DNA from: JANNBN01 sp031430595
Lineage (GTDB): Bacteria; Actinomycetota; Acidimicrobiia; Acidimicrobiales; JANYDT01
Length of the DNA: 64,000 bases
Assembly (NCBI GenBank): GCA_031430595.1
Contig: JANPBU010000047.1
Span: forward strand, 62,001 to 126,000
Reading direction: 5' to 3'
The translations under genes were made by a program, and so were the position numbers. Under the pieces are notes generated by a model. It made no database searches and was not told the DNA's origin. It saw only the letters and a list, made by a program, of their open reading frames with translations. The number at the start of each line of letters is the position of its first letter. Within the stretch, counting starts at the first letter, position 1. This document shows positions 9,135 through 17,658 of this stretch, in pieces.

Positions 9135-10241
9135 GTGACCGGTTTGCCGTACGACGCCATCTTGTTTATGTCTTTTGGTGGGCCTGAGAGCCCCGACGAT
9201 GTTATTCCGTTCATGGAAAACGTCACTCGGGGACGAGGAATTCCAAGGGAACGCTTGGTGCAGGTGAGCGGCCACTACGACCTCTTCGGTGGGGTATCGC
9301 CTATCAACGGGCAAAATCGTTTGCTTATCGAAGCGCTGACCAGCGAACTAAATACCGCCGGAATCGCGCTGCCAATCTATTGGGGAAACCGTAACTGGCA
9401 CCCAATGATCGCCGACACACTACAAACCATGAGCGGGGACGGCATCAAACGTGCACTTATGTTTGTGACCTCGGCATACTCTTCGGCAAGCGGCTGCCGT
9501 CAGTACCGTGAAGACGTATCGAAAGCGTGCGAGTTAATCGGTGACGAAGCACCAATCGTCGACAAGATTCGGGTTTTCTACAATCACCCGGGGTTCATTG
9601 AACCAATGGTTGACCGGGTCGTTGAATCCCTTGCGTCGCTGAGTGAAGTCGAACGGTCGTCGGTACACATAGCGTTTACTGCACACTCGATTCCGATGTC
9701 GATGGCTTCCACTAGTGACTACGTTCAGCAACTTTCAGAAACAGCTCGGCTCGTATCAGAGGCAGTCAACGAGCGGACCGGCCAACAACGGCCATCGGCA
9801 CTCGTGTACCAAAGCCGAAGCGGCGCACCTGGTTCACCCTGGCTAGAACCCGATATCTGTGAGCATCTCACTGCGGCTCATGACGGCGGGGCAACAGCCG
9901 TGGTGATGGTTCCGATTGGTTTCATAAGCGATCATATGGAAGTTGTCTACGACCTCGATACCCAAGCAGCAGAGCGGGCCAGCGAGTTAGGTCTTACCAT
10001 TCGAAGGACTGCGACGGTAGGCACCGACCCCCGGTTTGTTTCGATGATTCGAGAACTGATCGTTGAGCGTATTGCCGCGGCCAATGGGCAAGACCCGGTC
10101 AGGCTTGCGCTTGGTCTGTATCCGCCGAATCACGACGTGTGCCCTACCGGTTGTTGCCCGATGCCCGCAGTTCCCGCTGCGCGCCCATCTGAATCAACGG
10201 TTAGTCAAACAGCGGCGAGTGGGCCAACGAGGCCTTCGTAG
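9135..10241 (+). CDS. cpfC: Ferrochelatase, probably coproporphyrin ferrochelatase with [2Fe-2S] cluster
   Basis: 368 aa from GTG 9135. Inserts Fe(II) into a porphyrin. In actinobacteria the substrate is normally coproporphyrin III (CpfC, formerly HemH). Catalytic His184 lies in FTAHSIP and Glu269 in DHMEVVYDLD. Cys121 (SGCRQYRED) and the C-terminal Cys335, Cys340 and Cys341 (VCPTGCC) match the four ligands of the [2Fe-2S] cluster known in mycobacterial ferrochelatase. The last 25 residues are a Pro/Ser/Ala tail with no homology I recognise. Its 3' end overlaps the convergent glycosyltransferase gene by 41 nt. Confidence 0.95.
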   Translation: MTGLPYDAILFMSFGGPESPDDVIPFMENVTRGRGIPRERLVQVSGHYDLFGGVSPINGQNRLLIEALTSELNTAGIALPIYWGNRNWHPMIADTLQTMSGDGIKRALMFVTSAYSSASGCRQYREDVSKACELIGDEAPIVDKIRVFYNHPGFIEPMVDRVVESLASLSEVERSSVHIAFTAHSIPMSMASTSDYVQQLSETARLVSEAVNERTGQQRPSALVYQSRSGAPGSPWLEPDICEHLTAAHDGGATAVVMVPIGFISDHMEVVYDLDTQAAERASELGLTIRRTATVGTDPRFVSMIRELIVERIAAANGQDPVRLALGLYPPNHDVCPTGCCPMPAVPAARPSESTVSQTAASGPTRPS

Positions 10242-11247
10242 CGACGGCGGTGAGCACCTGCGCCAGCGAACGGCCAGCAGCCACATCGGTGCAGTTCGCT
10301 TCGGCAAACTGCAGCGCATTGAGATTCATACGACTTCGCAATTCGGGCGATTCCCAGATCGTTTTGATCTTTGCCGCCAAATCGGCAGCATCGCCACGCC
10401 GAGCATGTAGGCCGGTATGCCCATCTTTGACGTACTCGTGGACACCGGTTCGATCGGTGATAACCACCGCACGGCCCAGCCGAAGTGTCTCGACGATCGT
10501 GATCGTTCCGGCGACAATACCGGCGTCAGTCATCGGGATTACGTTCACTCGGCTTCGCCGAACCATCCGTCGAATCTCATCACGGGGCATGTCGAGGATT
10601 TCTACAGTGGGTGGCGGGGTCAAACCCTCCAACACTCGTTCACCCGCGACAACTTTCGTTGGGTAACCGAGTATCGCCATTGCTTCAAAAAAGGTCTTAT
10701 AGTCGCGTGCACCAGAGCCGGTAGCAAAAACGAACGGCTGATCAAGATCTTCGCCGTCTGGAGGTAGGTCGTAATCGACCTGAAGCGGCACAAACTTGAT
10801 TTTGTCGAGAGGAATGCTGAACCATTCGCTATACGCCTGGCGTTCAGCATCGGCATGCACTACGAAAAGATCGATTTTCGAAAATGCGAATACTGAAATT
10901 TTTCTGCGAAGGCCCGACTGCTCGGTCGTATTAAAAAACCAAGCAACCGTCGGGCCTCTCAAAAGACCGATACCTCGGAACAAACCGACGAGCAACGCCA
11001 ATTGAGGGAACGCTGTGATGACACCGCCGCGCCGAGCAGGGACTGCCCGTATGACTTGGCGCAAAAACTCTCGCCACTCGTTGGCCGGTGTTCCGACCTT
11101 TTTACGAAGGTTCCAGTTTCCGGGTGCTTTTGCAGGCGGAATGAGGGAAAAGGTATGGCCGCCATCGGTCGCAAAATCGGTCAACCATTTTCCGTCAAAA
11201 GGTGTGAGCACTGTCCAATGCATCAGCCGAACAAATCGATCTTCCAA
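10201..11247 (-). CDS. Glycosyltransferase, family 4-like (GT-B fold)
   Basis: 348 aa from a TTG start at 11247; an ATG at 11223 is an alternative, and neither has a well-spaced ribosome binding site. GT-B features: the N-terminal strand HWTVLTPFDGKW, a linker near 160, then FVFATGSGARDYKTFFEAM (about 172-190) and the donor-binding stretch AGTITIVETLRLGRAVVITDRTG split across residues about 246-268, with the Glu of the EX7E-like region and the C-terminal GHTGLHARRGDAADLA. The donor sugar is unknown. It follows wecB by 7 nt, which suggests it uses a product of that pathway (ManNAc or a derivative), but this is inference. Confidence 0.8.
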   Translation of the reverse strand: MEDRFVRLMHWTVLTPFDGKWLTDFATDGGHTFSLIPPAKAPGNWNLRKKVGTPANEWREFLRQVIRAVPARRGGVITAFPQLALLVGLFRGIGLLRGPTVAWFFNTTEQSGLRRKISVFAFSKIDLFVVHADAERQAYSEWFSIPLDKIKFVPLQVDYDLPPDGEDLDQPFVFATGSGARDYKTFFEAMAILGYPTKVVAGERVLEGLTPPPTVEILDMPRDEIRRMVRRSRVNVIPMTDAGIVAGTITIVETLRLGRAVVITDRTGVHEYVKDGHTGLHARRGDAADLAAKIKTIWESPELRSRMNLNALQFAEANCTDVAAGRSLAQVLTAVATKASLAHSPLFD

Positions 11248-11254
11248 ACCACCT

Positions 11255-12445
11255 TTATAGCGTAATGCCCTCCGTCACCCCGCAAAAATCGGTCTCTCCA
11301 CCGAAATCTGGCAAGCGGGTTCCACGTCCCAAAAGTTCCGCCATCGCAGCCACACAACGATCGACCGCCAGCCCATCGCCGTAGGGATTCACGGCCCGAG
11401 CCATCAACACATACGCAACTGGGTCATCGAGAAGTCTCAACACTTCGGAAGTGATAACCGCTTGATTGGTGCCGACAAGCTTTGCAGTACCAGCGGTAAC
11501 CGCTTCGGGTCGTTCGGTGGTGTCTCGCATCACCAGCACCGGCTTACCGAGGCTCGGCGCCTCTTCCTGCACGCCACCCGAATCCGTGAGCACTACATGG
11601 GCGCGGTCGATGAGCCTCGAAAAGACGCCGTAGGGCTGCGGCTCAATGACCGTCACATTCGGTATTCGTTCAACCAGCGGAACTATTGCGTCACGAACCA
11701 ACGGATTGCGGTGGATTGGGAACACAAACTCAACATCTGGACGTGCGACGGCGAGTTCAGCAATTGAACGACCAATGGCCATCATGGGTTCACCCCACGA
11801 TTCGCGTCGATGGGCGGTGATCAACACCATTCGACGACCCGACGCATCAATACGCTCAAGGTCGTTGTCACCCCACGACTCGCGACGGGCCACCGCCAAC
11901 TGCAGCGCATCAATGACAGTGTTTCCGGTGACCGTCACGTCGGCCGGATTCACGCCATCACGAACCAGGTTGCGCGACGCCTGAGGCGTGGCTGCGAGGT
12001 GCAGAGAACTGAGTTGTGTCGTAAGGCGGCGGTTAATTTCTTCGGGGTATGGCGATTGCGGATTATCGGTTCGCAAACCAGCCTCAACGTGAACGACGGG
12101 TACCTGGCGATAGAACGAAGCAAGAGCGCCGACAAAGGTTGAGGTGGTGTCACCCTGAACAACCACAGCATCAGGGGCACGTCGCTCAATGATGGGGTCA
12201 AGCGCCATGAGCGCCCGAGACGTGAGTTGAGGAAGTGTCTGCCCCGGAACCAATAAATCAAGGTCGTCGTCAGGAACCACGCCAAAGAAATCCATCACCT
12301 GATCAAGCATTTCGCGATGCTGTGCCGTCACCGTGACAATCGGTTTACACCATGTGGTTTTCGCTAACGCCAGAACTAAAGGGGCCAGCTTGATCGCCTC
12401 TGGTCGGGTACCAAAGATCAACATCACTCGTTTACGGCTGGTCAT
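11255..12445 (-). CDS. wecB: UDP-N-acetylglucosamine 2-epimerase (non-hydrolysing)
   Basis: 396 aa. Interconverts UDP-GlcNAc and UDP-ManNAc for envelope polysaccharides, in the cytoplasm. Diagnostic segments: the N-terminal MLIFGTRPEAIKLAPLV, VVVQGDTTSTFVGAL, VPVVHVEAGLRTDNPQSPYPEE, ITAHRRESWGEPM, and DSGGVQEEAPSLGKPVLVMR followed by TTERPE. All belong to the epimerase family. The start codon overlaps the stop of the DsbA-like gene (ATGA, 12442-12445), so the two are translationally coupled, and a glycosyltransferase follows 7 nt downstream. Confidence 0.96.
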   Translation of the reverse strand: MTSRKRVMLIFGTRPEAIKLAPLVLALAKTTWCKPIVTVTAQHREMLDQVMDFFGVVPDDDLDLLVPGQTLPQLTSRALMALDPIIERRAPDAVVVQGDTTSTFVGALASFYRQVPVVHVEAGLRTDNPQSPYPEEINRRLTTQLSSLHLAATPQASRNLVRDGVNPADVTVTGNTVIDALQLAVARRESWGDNDLERIDASGRRMVLITAHRRESWGEPMMAIGRSIAELAVARPDVEFVFPIHRNPLVRDAIVPLVERIPNVTVIEPQPYGVFSRLIDRAHVVLTDSGGVQEEAPSLGKPVLVMRDTTERPEAVTAGTAKLVGTNQAVITSEVLRLLDDPVAYVLMARAVNPYGDGLAVDRCVAAMAELLGRGTRLPDFGGETDFCGVTEGITL

Positions 12446-13074
12446 AACACCTCGTTGTCCATCATCTTTTTCATCATTCGGATGAACGTCTCGGGTTCTT
12501 GAGCCCCTGAGACCGCAAATTCCTGATTAAACACGAAGGTTGGCACGGCCGTCACCCCAATCGCCGTCGCTTCAGCTAATTCGTGGGTTACCTCGCCTAA
12601 CCCCTGATCGGAAGCGAACATAGTTACTACCTCGGATTCGTCAAGGCCAACGTGAACAGCTAATCGAATCAGCGAAGCGTGGTCTGCAATATTGATTCCT
12701 TCGGCAAAGTATGCGCGCAGAAGAACTTCTTTCATCTCATCTTGTTTACCTTTAGTGTGCGCAAACCACAACAGGCGATGCGCCGACAAGGTGTTCGCCC
12801 GTTGAGCAATGTCCATCCGAAACTCGAGACCTTCACCGGCAGCAGCTTTGGTGACCGACTCAATAATCTGGGTTGCCTTTTCGATGCCACCAAACTTCTT
12901 GGCGTACGCCTCGATCACCGGGCTGGGCGTGAGCGGCGCCGACGGGTCGAGCTGGAATGGCTTGAATACCACCTCGATTTCAGGGTTACCCAACTCACGT
13001 AGCGCTGCCTCCCACCGACGCTTACCGATGTAACACCATGGGCACACGACGTCGGAATAGATCTCAACCAACAT
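12442..13074 (-). CDS. DsbA family protein, FrnE-like
   Basis: 210 aa from ATG 13074, chosen because the conserved start of the thioredoxin-like fold (LVEIYSDVVCPWCYIGKRRW) begins directly after it; longer frames to 13191 would add an unconserved stretch overlapping the divergent gene's region. The CPWC active-site motif (about residues 11-14) plus YIGKRRWE identifies the FrnE subgroup of DsbA thioredoxin-fold proteins. No signal peptide is present, so the protein is cytoplasmic. The cis-Pro segment GVTAVPTFVFNQEFAVSGAQ near the C-terminus is intact. Coupled by a 4-nt overlap to wecB. The physiological substrate is unknown. Confidence 0.9.
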   Translation of the reverse strand: MLVEIYSDVVCPWCYIGKRRWEAALRELGNPEIEVVFKPFQLDPSAPLTPSPVIEAYAKKFGGIEKATQIIESVTKAAAGEGLEFRMDIAQRANTLSAHRLLWFAHTKGKQDEMKEVLLRAYFAEGINIADHASLIRLAVHVGLDESEVVTMFASDQGLGEVTHELAEATAIGVTAVPTFVFNQEFAVSGAQEPETFIRMMKKMMDNEVL

Positions 13075-13211
13075 GTAGGAAAGTGTAACCAAGCCTCGCA
13101 TTGAGCGTCGACTACGGACCAACGCCAGACGACGAGCAAACGTGACAAACAACGCACGTGACGTTGGTCCGGGTTCATTTGCCGTTAACAATCACCCGTC
13201 AGACTGAACGC

Positions 13212-13595
13212 ATGCAGGGAGATAACGACACCTTTGAATCAAGCGCCAAATCAGCGGTCGATCCGAATCGGATACTTGAATCGATCGTCAACGAACTTGA
13301 GTTGCTACAAACCATGACCCCACTCAGCGGCCAGCACGAACTTGTTGACCTTCACGCAGCCCTGCTCGTGTACGAATTGGCTGGCGACAAAGCCCTACTC
13401 CCAAATACTTCGTTTAGTTTGTCTCCAAGGCGGGTTCTTGAAGCCCGGGTTGTTCGGGCTGCGCGACGCCTGGTTCAAGCTGGTGGAGAGTCAAATAGAT
13501 CCAAAGAACTCGCCGCTCAGCAAATCGAAGAGCTTGTTCATCTCATTGACCCAGAACTTCAAATCATGGCTGCATTGCGTCACGAAGTCGCCTGA
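13212..13595 (+). CDS. Hypothetical protein, helical, 127 aa
   Basis: Start set at ATG 13212. Further upstream the frame continues to 13158, but that stretch shares its DNA with the opposite-strand region before the DsbA-like gene. The sequence is predominantly alpha-helical, acidic in the first half and rich in Leu, Glu and Arg, with no Cys, no signal peptide and no membrane helix. Helical stretches such as SIVNELELLQTM and AAQQIEELVHLIDPELQIM suggest a small helical bundle. I do not recognise the family. It stands alone between divergent DsbA-like and convergent ccr genes. Codon use resembles its neighbours, which supports it being real. Confidence 0.55.
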   Translation: MQGDNDTFESSAKSAVDPNRILESIVNELELLQTMTPLSGQHELVDLHAALLVYELAGDKALLPNTSFSLSPRRVLEARVVRAARRLVQAGGESNRSKELAAQQIEELVHLIDPELQIMAALRHEVA

Positions 13596-13622
13596 GGGCG
13601 GATAACGGGTGCTGAGGGGCTG

Positions 13623-14969
13623 CTAGCGGGTACCACCGTGACGTCGGAAGACCGTTAAGCGGTCTTCGCCAACTTTCGACCGAAACTCGGGGTCGTCGAT
13701 GCCCATACCTTCTTGGGGGGCCAAACACAGCACCCCAATTTTGCCCTCGTGCTGGTTGTGGTGCACCTGATTGGCTGCTTCGGCTGTGTTCGCTAGCGTG
13801 TGCACAGCAGACAGTGCCGGCACAATCTTTCCCTCAGCGAGCAGTTTGTTTGCAGCCCAAGATTCTGAATAGTTCGCGAAGTGGGAACTCTTGATTGACT
13901 TGAGCTTCATCCACAAATGCCGGTTGTCGTATTCGATCATGTAGCCGCTCGTAGCTGCGCACGTCACGATGGTTCCGCCACGTTTGGCAATGAACACGCT
14001 TGCGCCCATCGTCGAGCGGCCCGGATGTTCGAACACAATGTCGGGGTCTTCACCAATAAGCGCACGTACGTCTTTGCCGAGGCGTCGCCATTCCGTTTCA
14101 TCTTGGGTGGTTTCGTCTGCCCAGAATTTGTAGTTGGCTGCTCGGCGATCGATCACGGCTTCGCACCCCAGCTCGTGTAACAACGCAACCTTGTCAGGTG
14201 ATGACACCACACCAACCGGTGTTCCTCCACCGTTAAGCACGTATTGAATCGCGTAGGCACCAATGCCGCCTGTCGCGCCCCACACAAACACGGAGTCGCC
14301 CTGCTTCATTTGGGCACCATTGCTCGACACCAACATTCGATAGCTCGTCGAAGAACAGAGTGCGTTAACAGCAGATTCTTCCCAGGAAAGGTGGGCGGGT
14401 TTCGGCATCAGTTGGTTCGCCTTCACCACACAAAGATCGGCTAGCCCCCCGAAGTTGGTTTCGAACCCCCAAATGCGTTGATTGGCTGCCAACATCGAAT
14501 CGTCATGGGCAGATGGGTCTTGGTCGTCAACATGATTGCAATGAATGGTGACCCGGTCGCCGGGCTTCCAGTTTCGTACCGCCGAACCCACTCGAAGCAC
14601 CACGCCAGAGCCATCTGAACCCACCACGTGATACGGCAAGGCGTGACGGCGGCCCCACTCACTTTCTTTGGCAAGTCGGTCAAGAAACCCGAACGTTGGC
14701 ATCGGTTCAAAAATAGATGTCCACACGGTATTGAAATTGATCGAACTGGCCATAACCGCCACGTATGCCTCGTCGGGGGCTAACTCAGGCACCGCAACGT
14801 CAATGATTTTGAGGCTCTTACGTGGGTCTTTTTCAGCTGAGGTCAACCCCTCGAACATGTTTACATCTTCACGCCTCACCACAACGGCCCGGTATGCCTC
14901 GGGAAGTGTCAGCGCACCAATTTCAGGTCCGGAAGCACCAGCAAGAATTGCGTCGAGAATGTGTTGCAT
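13623..14969 (-). CDS. ccr: Crotonyl-CoA carboxylase/reductase
   Basis: 448 aa. NADPH-dependent reductive carboxylation of crotonyl-CoA to (2S)-ethylmalonyl-CoA, the key step of the ethylmalonyl-CoA pathway and a source of polyketide extender units. It is a zinc-less MDR-superfamily protein with the Rossmann motif WGATGGIGAYA (230-240) and the Ccr signature INFNTVWTSIFEP (77-89). The four residues known to bind CO2 in characterised Ccr enzymes are matched by Asn80, Phe169, Glu170 (WGFETN) and His363 (SSHFANY), so carboxylation rather than simple crotonyl-CoA reduction is expected. No other pathway gene (ecm, mcd, mch) is adjacent in the window. An inverted repeat lies upstream. Confidence 0.95.
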   Translation of the reverse strand: MQHILDAILAGASGPEIGALTLPEAYRAVVVRREDVNMFEGLTSAEKDPRKSLKIIDVAVPELAPDEAYVAVMASSINFNTVWTSIFEPMPTFGFLDRLAKESEWGRRHALPYHVVGSDGSGVVLRVGSAVRNWKPGDRVTIHCNHVDDQDPSAHDDSMLAANQRIWGFETNFGGLADLCVVKANQLMPKPAHLSWEESAVNALCSSTSYRMLVSSNGAQMKQGDSVFVWGATGGIGAYAIQYVLNGGGTPVGVVSSPDKVALLHELGCEAVIDRRAANYKFWADETTQDETEWRRLGKDVRALIGEDPDIVFEHPGRSTMGASVFIAKRGGTIVTCAATSGYMIEYDNRHLWMKLKSIKSSHFANYSESWAANKLLAEGKIVPALSAVHTLANTAEAANQVHHNQHEGKIGVLCLAPQEGMGIDDPEFRSKVGEDRLTVFRRHGGTR

Positions 14970-15029
14970 TTATTCACCCTAGGGGGTGCATATTCAACAA
15001 TTCCATTCACGCAGCTATTGGCCGCCAAT

Positions 15030-15053
15030 GAAACTGAATGGTCGCTCAGTTTC
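15030..15053. promoter_or_regulatory. Perfect 8-bp inverted repeat, candidate operator between ccr and the methyltransferase gene
   Basis: GAAACTGA (15030-15037), an 8-nt spacer, then TCAGTTTC (15046-15053). The arms are perfectly complementary and the spacing is typical of TetR-type operators. It lies about 60 nt upstream of the ccr start and about 85 nt upstream of the divergent methyltransferase start, so a bound repressor could control either gene. A TTGACG hexamer reading towards ccr overlaps the right arm. No candidate regulator gene is visible nearby. The assignment rests on symmetry and position only. Confidence 0.4.
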
Positions 15054-15137
15054 GTCAATATCGACGAAGCAAAAAGCACAGAAACGGGATAGCGTTTCAT
15101 GAGCGATGGGATACACGGCTCATAGGGAAAAGGCGAC

Positions 15138-16376
15138 ATGACGATATCTACACTGGTGACAAATTGCCGATCATGCGGGAGCACCGGTCTCGAGACCGTC
15201 ATTGATCTCGGGAAAACGCCCATTGCTAACGCAATCCTGACGTTAGACGCCGACCTTTCTATAGAAGGGACGTTCCCGCTTGTTGTTGCGGTTTGTCTTG
15301 CCTGTCGCTTGGTGCAGTTGCTCTACCAGCTTCCGGCCGACGCAATCTTCAATGCCGAATACCCGTATTACTCATCGTTTTCAGATGATCTCTGCCGACA
15401 CGCGAACGACCACGCCACAAACATGATTTCGCTTAGGTCTCTCACCGAGTCAAACTTTGTCGTCGAAGTTGCCAGCAACGACGGGTACATGCTTCGAAAC
15501 TTCGCCGATAAGGGTGTTCGAGTACTGGGTATTGATCCGTCACCCGGCCCCGCAGCTGAAGCCGAAAAGGTAGGGGTACCGACGATCGTCGACTTTTTCG
15601 GGGTCGAAGTTGCCACACGGGTTCGTGCCGAACATGGGCCGGCCGACGTGATCATGGCAAACAATGTCATGGCTCACGTTCCTTTTCTCAATGATTTCGT
15701 CGGGGGCTTTGCAGCTCTTCTGGCCGACGATGGGGTGCTCACCGTCGAAAACCCATCAGTAAGCGAACTTATCGACAAGGTTGAGTTCGATACCATTTAC
15801 CACGAGCACTATTGCTACTTCTCGTGTATCGCAGTCGATTCATTGATGAAGCGACATGGTCTTTTTCTGAACGACGTGGAGTTTTTTCCAAATATGCATG
15901 GTGGTTCGCTTCGGTGGTACATGGAAAAAACCGAACGACCAACGCAGCGCCTGCTCGACCGACTTGCTGATGAGCGAGCTCGCAGTCTAGAGACAACGCC
16001 GTACTACGCATCACTCGCAAGCCGGGTAAAGCAAGGAAGCCTCGAGTTACTCGATTTACTCAAAAAGTTGAAAGCCGACGGGGCTTCGATCGCTGGGTAT
16101 GGTGCAGCCGCGAAAGGAAGCACTCTCCTCAACACCATCGGCATTGGCTCCGAATATCTCGACTACGTCGTTGACAAAAACGTGCACAAGCAGAACCACC
16201 TCATGCCCGGGGTTCACATCCCTATTTATGACGTGACGGCTCTCACCGAAAAACCCGTCGACTATTTGTTGCTGCTCGCCTGGAATTTCAAGGACGAAAT
16301 CATGCGACAACAATCGGCATTTGCAGAGCGGGGCGGTAAATTCATCACGCCGATGCCAACACCAGTCGTGCTGTGA
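15138..16376 (+). CDS. Class I SAM-dependent sugar C-methyltransferase (TcaB9/TylCIII/NovU-like)
   Basis: 412 aa with the three-part architecture of nucleotide-sugar C-methyltransferases: an N-terminal zinc-binding domain (Cys10, Cys13, Cys53, Cys56), a SAM-binding domain with VEVASNDGYML (109-119) and NNVMAHV, and a C-terminal Rossmann-like domain starting near GASIAGYGAAAKGSTLLN. The catalytic signature IYHEHYCYFS is intact, containing the Tyr, Glu and His that in TcaB9 act at C3 of a 4-keto-sugar. The expected product is a 3-C-methyl deoxysugar nucleotide. The stop overlaps the next start by 4 nt (16373-16376). It begins the plus-strand arm of the sugar locus. Confidence 0.93.
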   Translation: MTISTLVTNCRSCGSTGLETVIDLGKTPIANAILTLDADLSIEGTFPLVVAVCLACRLVQLLYQLPADAIFNAEYPYYSSFSDDLCRHANDHATNMISLRSLTESNFVVEVASNDGYMLRNFADKGVRVLGIDPSPGPAAEAEKVGVPTIVDFFGVEVATRVRAEHGPADVIMANNVMAHVPFLNDFVGGFAALLADDGVLTVENPSVSELIDKVEFDTIYHEHYCYFSCIAVDSLMKRHGLFLNDVEFFPNMHGGSLRWYMEKTERPTQRLLDRLADERARSLETTPYYASLASRVKQGSLELLDLLKKLKADGASIAGYGAAAKGSTLLNTIGIGSEYLDYVVDKNVHKQNHLMPGVHIPIYDVTALTEKPVDYLLLLAWNFKDEIMRQQSAFAERGGKFITPMPTPVVL

Positions 16377-17644
16377 ATCGAGAGCTCTTCGAGAGCCTCC
16401 TCCCGCTGTGTAGAAGCATTACCGGCAACGGTGTTCGTGAGACGCTAGCGTTGATTGCAGCAGAGATCCCGCTCAACGTTGTTGAGATTCCGAGTGGTGA
16501 GCCGATGCTCGATTGGACGACACCGCAAGAGTGGAATATTCGTGATGCGTTCGTAGCCGATGCAACAGGGAATCGACTGATTGATTTCGCGCAATCACCG
16601 CTTCATGTGGTGAGTTATAGCGAACCAGTACGCCGAACCATGACCTTTGACGAGTTGCGGCTGCATCTCCATACGTTGCCCGATCGACCAGATTGGATTC
16701 CGTACCGAACGTCGTATTGGAATCAAACATGGGGCTTCTGTTTGCGACACAACGATTTGGTTGCGCTCGAACAAGCATCACAACCGTTTCAAGTTGTCAT
16801 CGACAGCGAGTTTTCTGATGGAAGCCTGACCTATGGCGAAATCTTGGTCCGCGGAACCGGGGCCAGCAACGAAGAAATTGTCGTGACCACCCACATCTGT
16901 CACCCCGCCATGGCCAACGACAACGTCTCAGGGATGGTCGCACTGACCGCCATTGCAAAACAGTTGCTGAAACATCCGGTGAAACTTTCTGTTCGGTGCT
17001 TGTTTTTGCCCGGTACCGTTGGCTCGCTGGCGTGGCTCGATCGAAACCAAAGCACCCTCGACAACGTCAAAGCCGGGCTAGTACTGACGGGTCTGGGCGA
17101 CCAAAACCCATTAACCTATAAGGCATCTCGGGGTGGAAAATCGCGGATCGACCGGGTTGCCCAACGAACACTTTTGCGCCGAGACCCTGAAACAAGGTTG
17201 CTGCCCTGGGACCCCTACGGGTACGACGAACGACAGTTTTGTTCACCCGGTTTTGATTTGCCGTTCGGGCGACTAACGCGTGGAGTTCACGGTCAATATC
17301 CCGAGTATCACACGTCGAGCGATAATGCCGAATTTGTTTCAGGCGATCAACTCGATGCAGCAGTTGAAGCCGTGTTGGATATCATAAGCACCTTTAGTAA
17401 TGACATCGTCCCTGTAAATTTGGTGTCGTTGGGTGAACCGCAACTCGGGCGACGAGGGCTGTACTCACCATTGGGCGGGGCCATCAATACGAAGTCTGTC
17501 GAGATGGGATACCTCTGGATTCTCAGCCTCGCCGATGGCAACCATTCAGTGGATGACATCGCAGCGCAGTCTGGGCTCGAAACGTCAGATGTACTCGCTG
17601 CGCTTGATCGGCTTATTGCGTCAGGTTTAGTTTCAACTACATAG
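16373..17644 (+). CDS. DUF4910 aminopeptidase-like protein
   Basis: 423 aa from GTG 16373, coupled to the methyltransferase by a GTGA overlap. The zinc-peptidase-like core contains VVTTHICHPAMANDNVSGM (about 177-195), the metal-binding motif region of DUF4910 (M28-related) proteins, with further conserved segments near YRTSYWNQTWGFC and GQYPEYHTSSDNAEF. The C-terminal 70 residues form a winged-helix-like domain (VDDIAAQSGLETSDVLAALD). Members frequently sit inside polysaccharide and sugar-nucleotide clusters. Peptidase activity has not, to my knowledge, been established, and a deacylase or amidase role on a modified sugar is equally possible. Confidence 0.85.
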   Translation: MNRELFESLLPLCRSITGNGVRETLALIAAEIPLNVVEIPSGEPMLDWTTPQEWNIRDAFVADATGNRLIDFAQSPLHVVSYSEPVRRTMTFDELRLHLHTLPDRPDWIPYRTSYWNQTWGFCLRHNDLVALEQASQPFQVVIDSEFSDGSLTYGEILVRGTGASNEEIVVTTHICHPAMANDNVSGMVALTAIAKQLLKHPVKLSVRCLFLPGTVGSLAWLDRNQSTLDNVKAGLVLTGLGDQNPLTYKASRGGKSRIDRVAQRTLLRRDPETRLLPWDPYGYDERQFCSPGFDLPFGRLTRGVHGQYPEYHTSSDNAEFVSGDQLDAAVEAVLDIISTFSNDIVPVNLVSLGEPQLGRRGLYSPLGGAINTKSVEMGYLWILSLADGNHSVDDIAAQSGLETSDVLAALDRLIASGLVSTT

Positions 17645-17658
17645 GAGGGGGTTTTTAC

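Noticed and set aside
14975..14988. CACCC...GGGTG palindrome just before ccr as a regulatory hairpin
   Set aside because: The stem is 5 bp and coincides with the ribosome binding site by composition; too short to claim.
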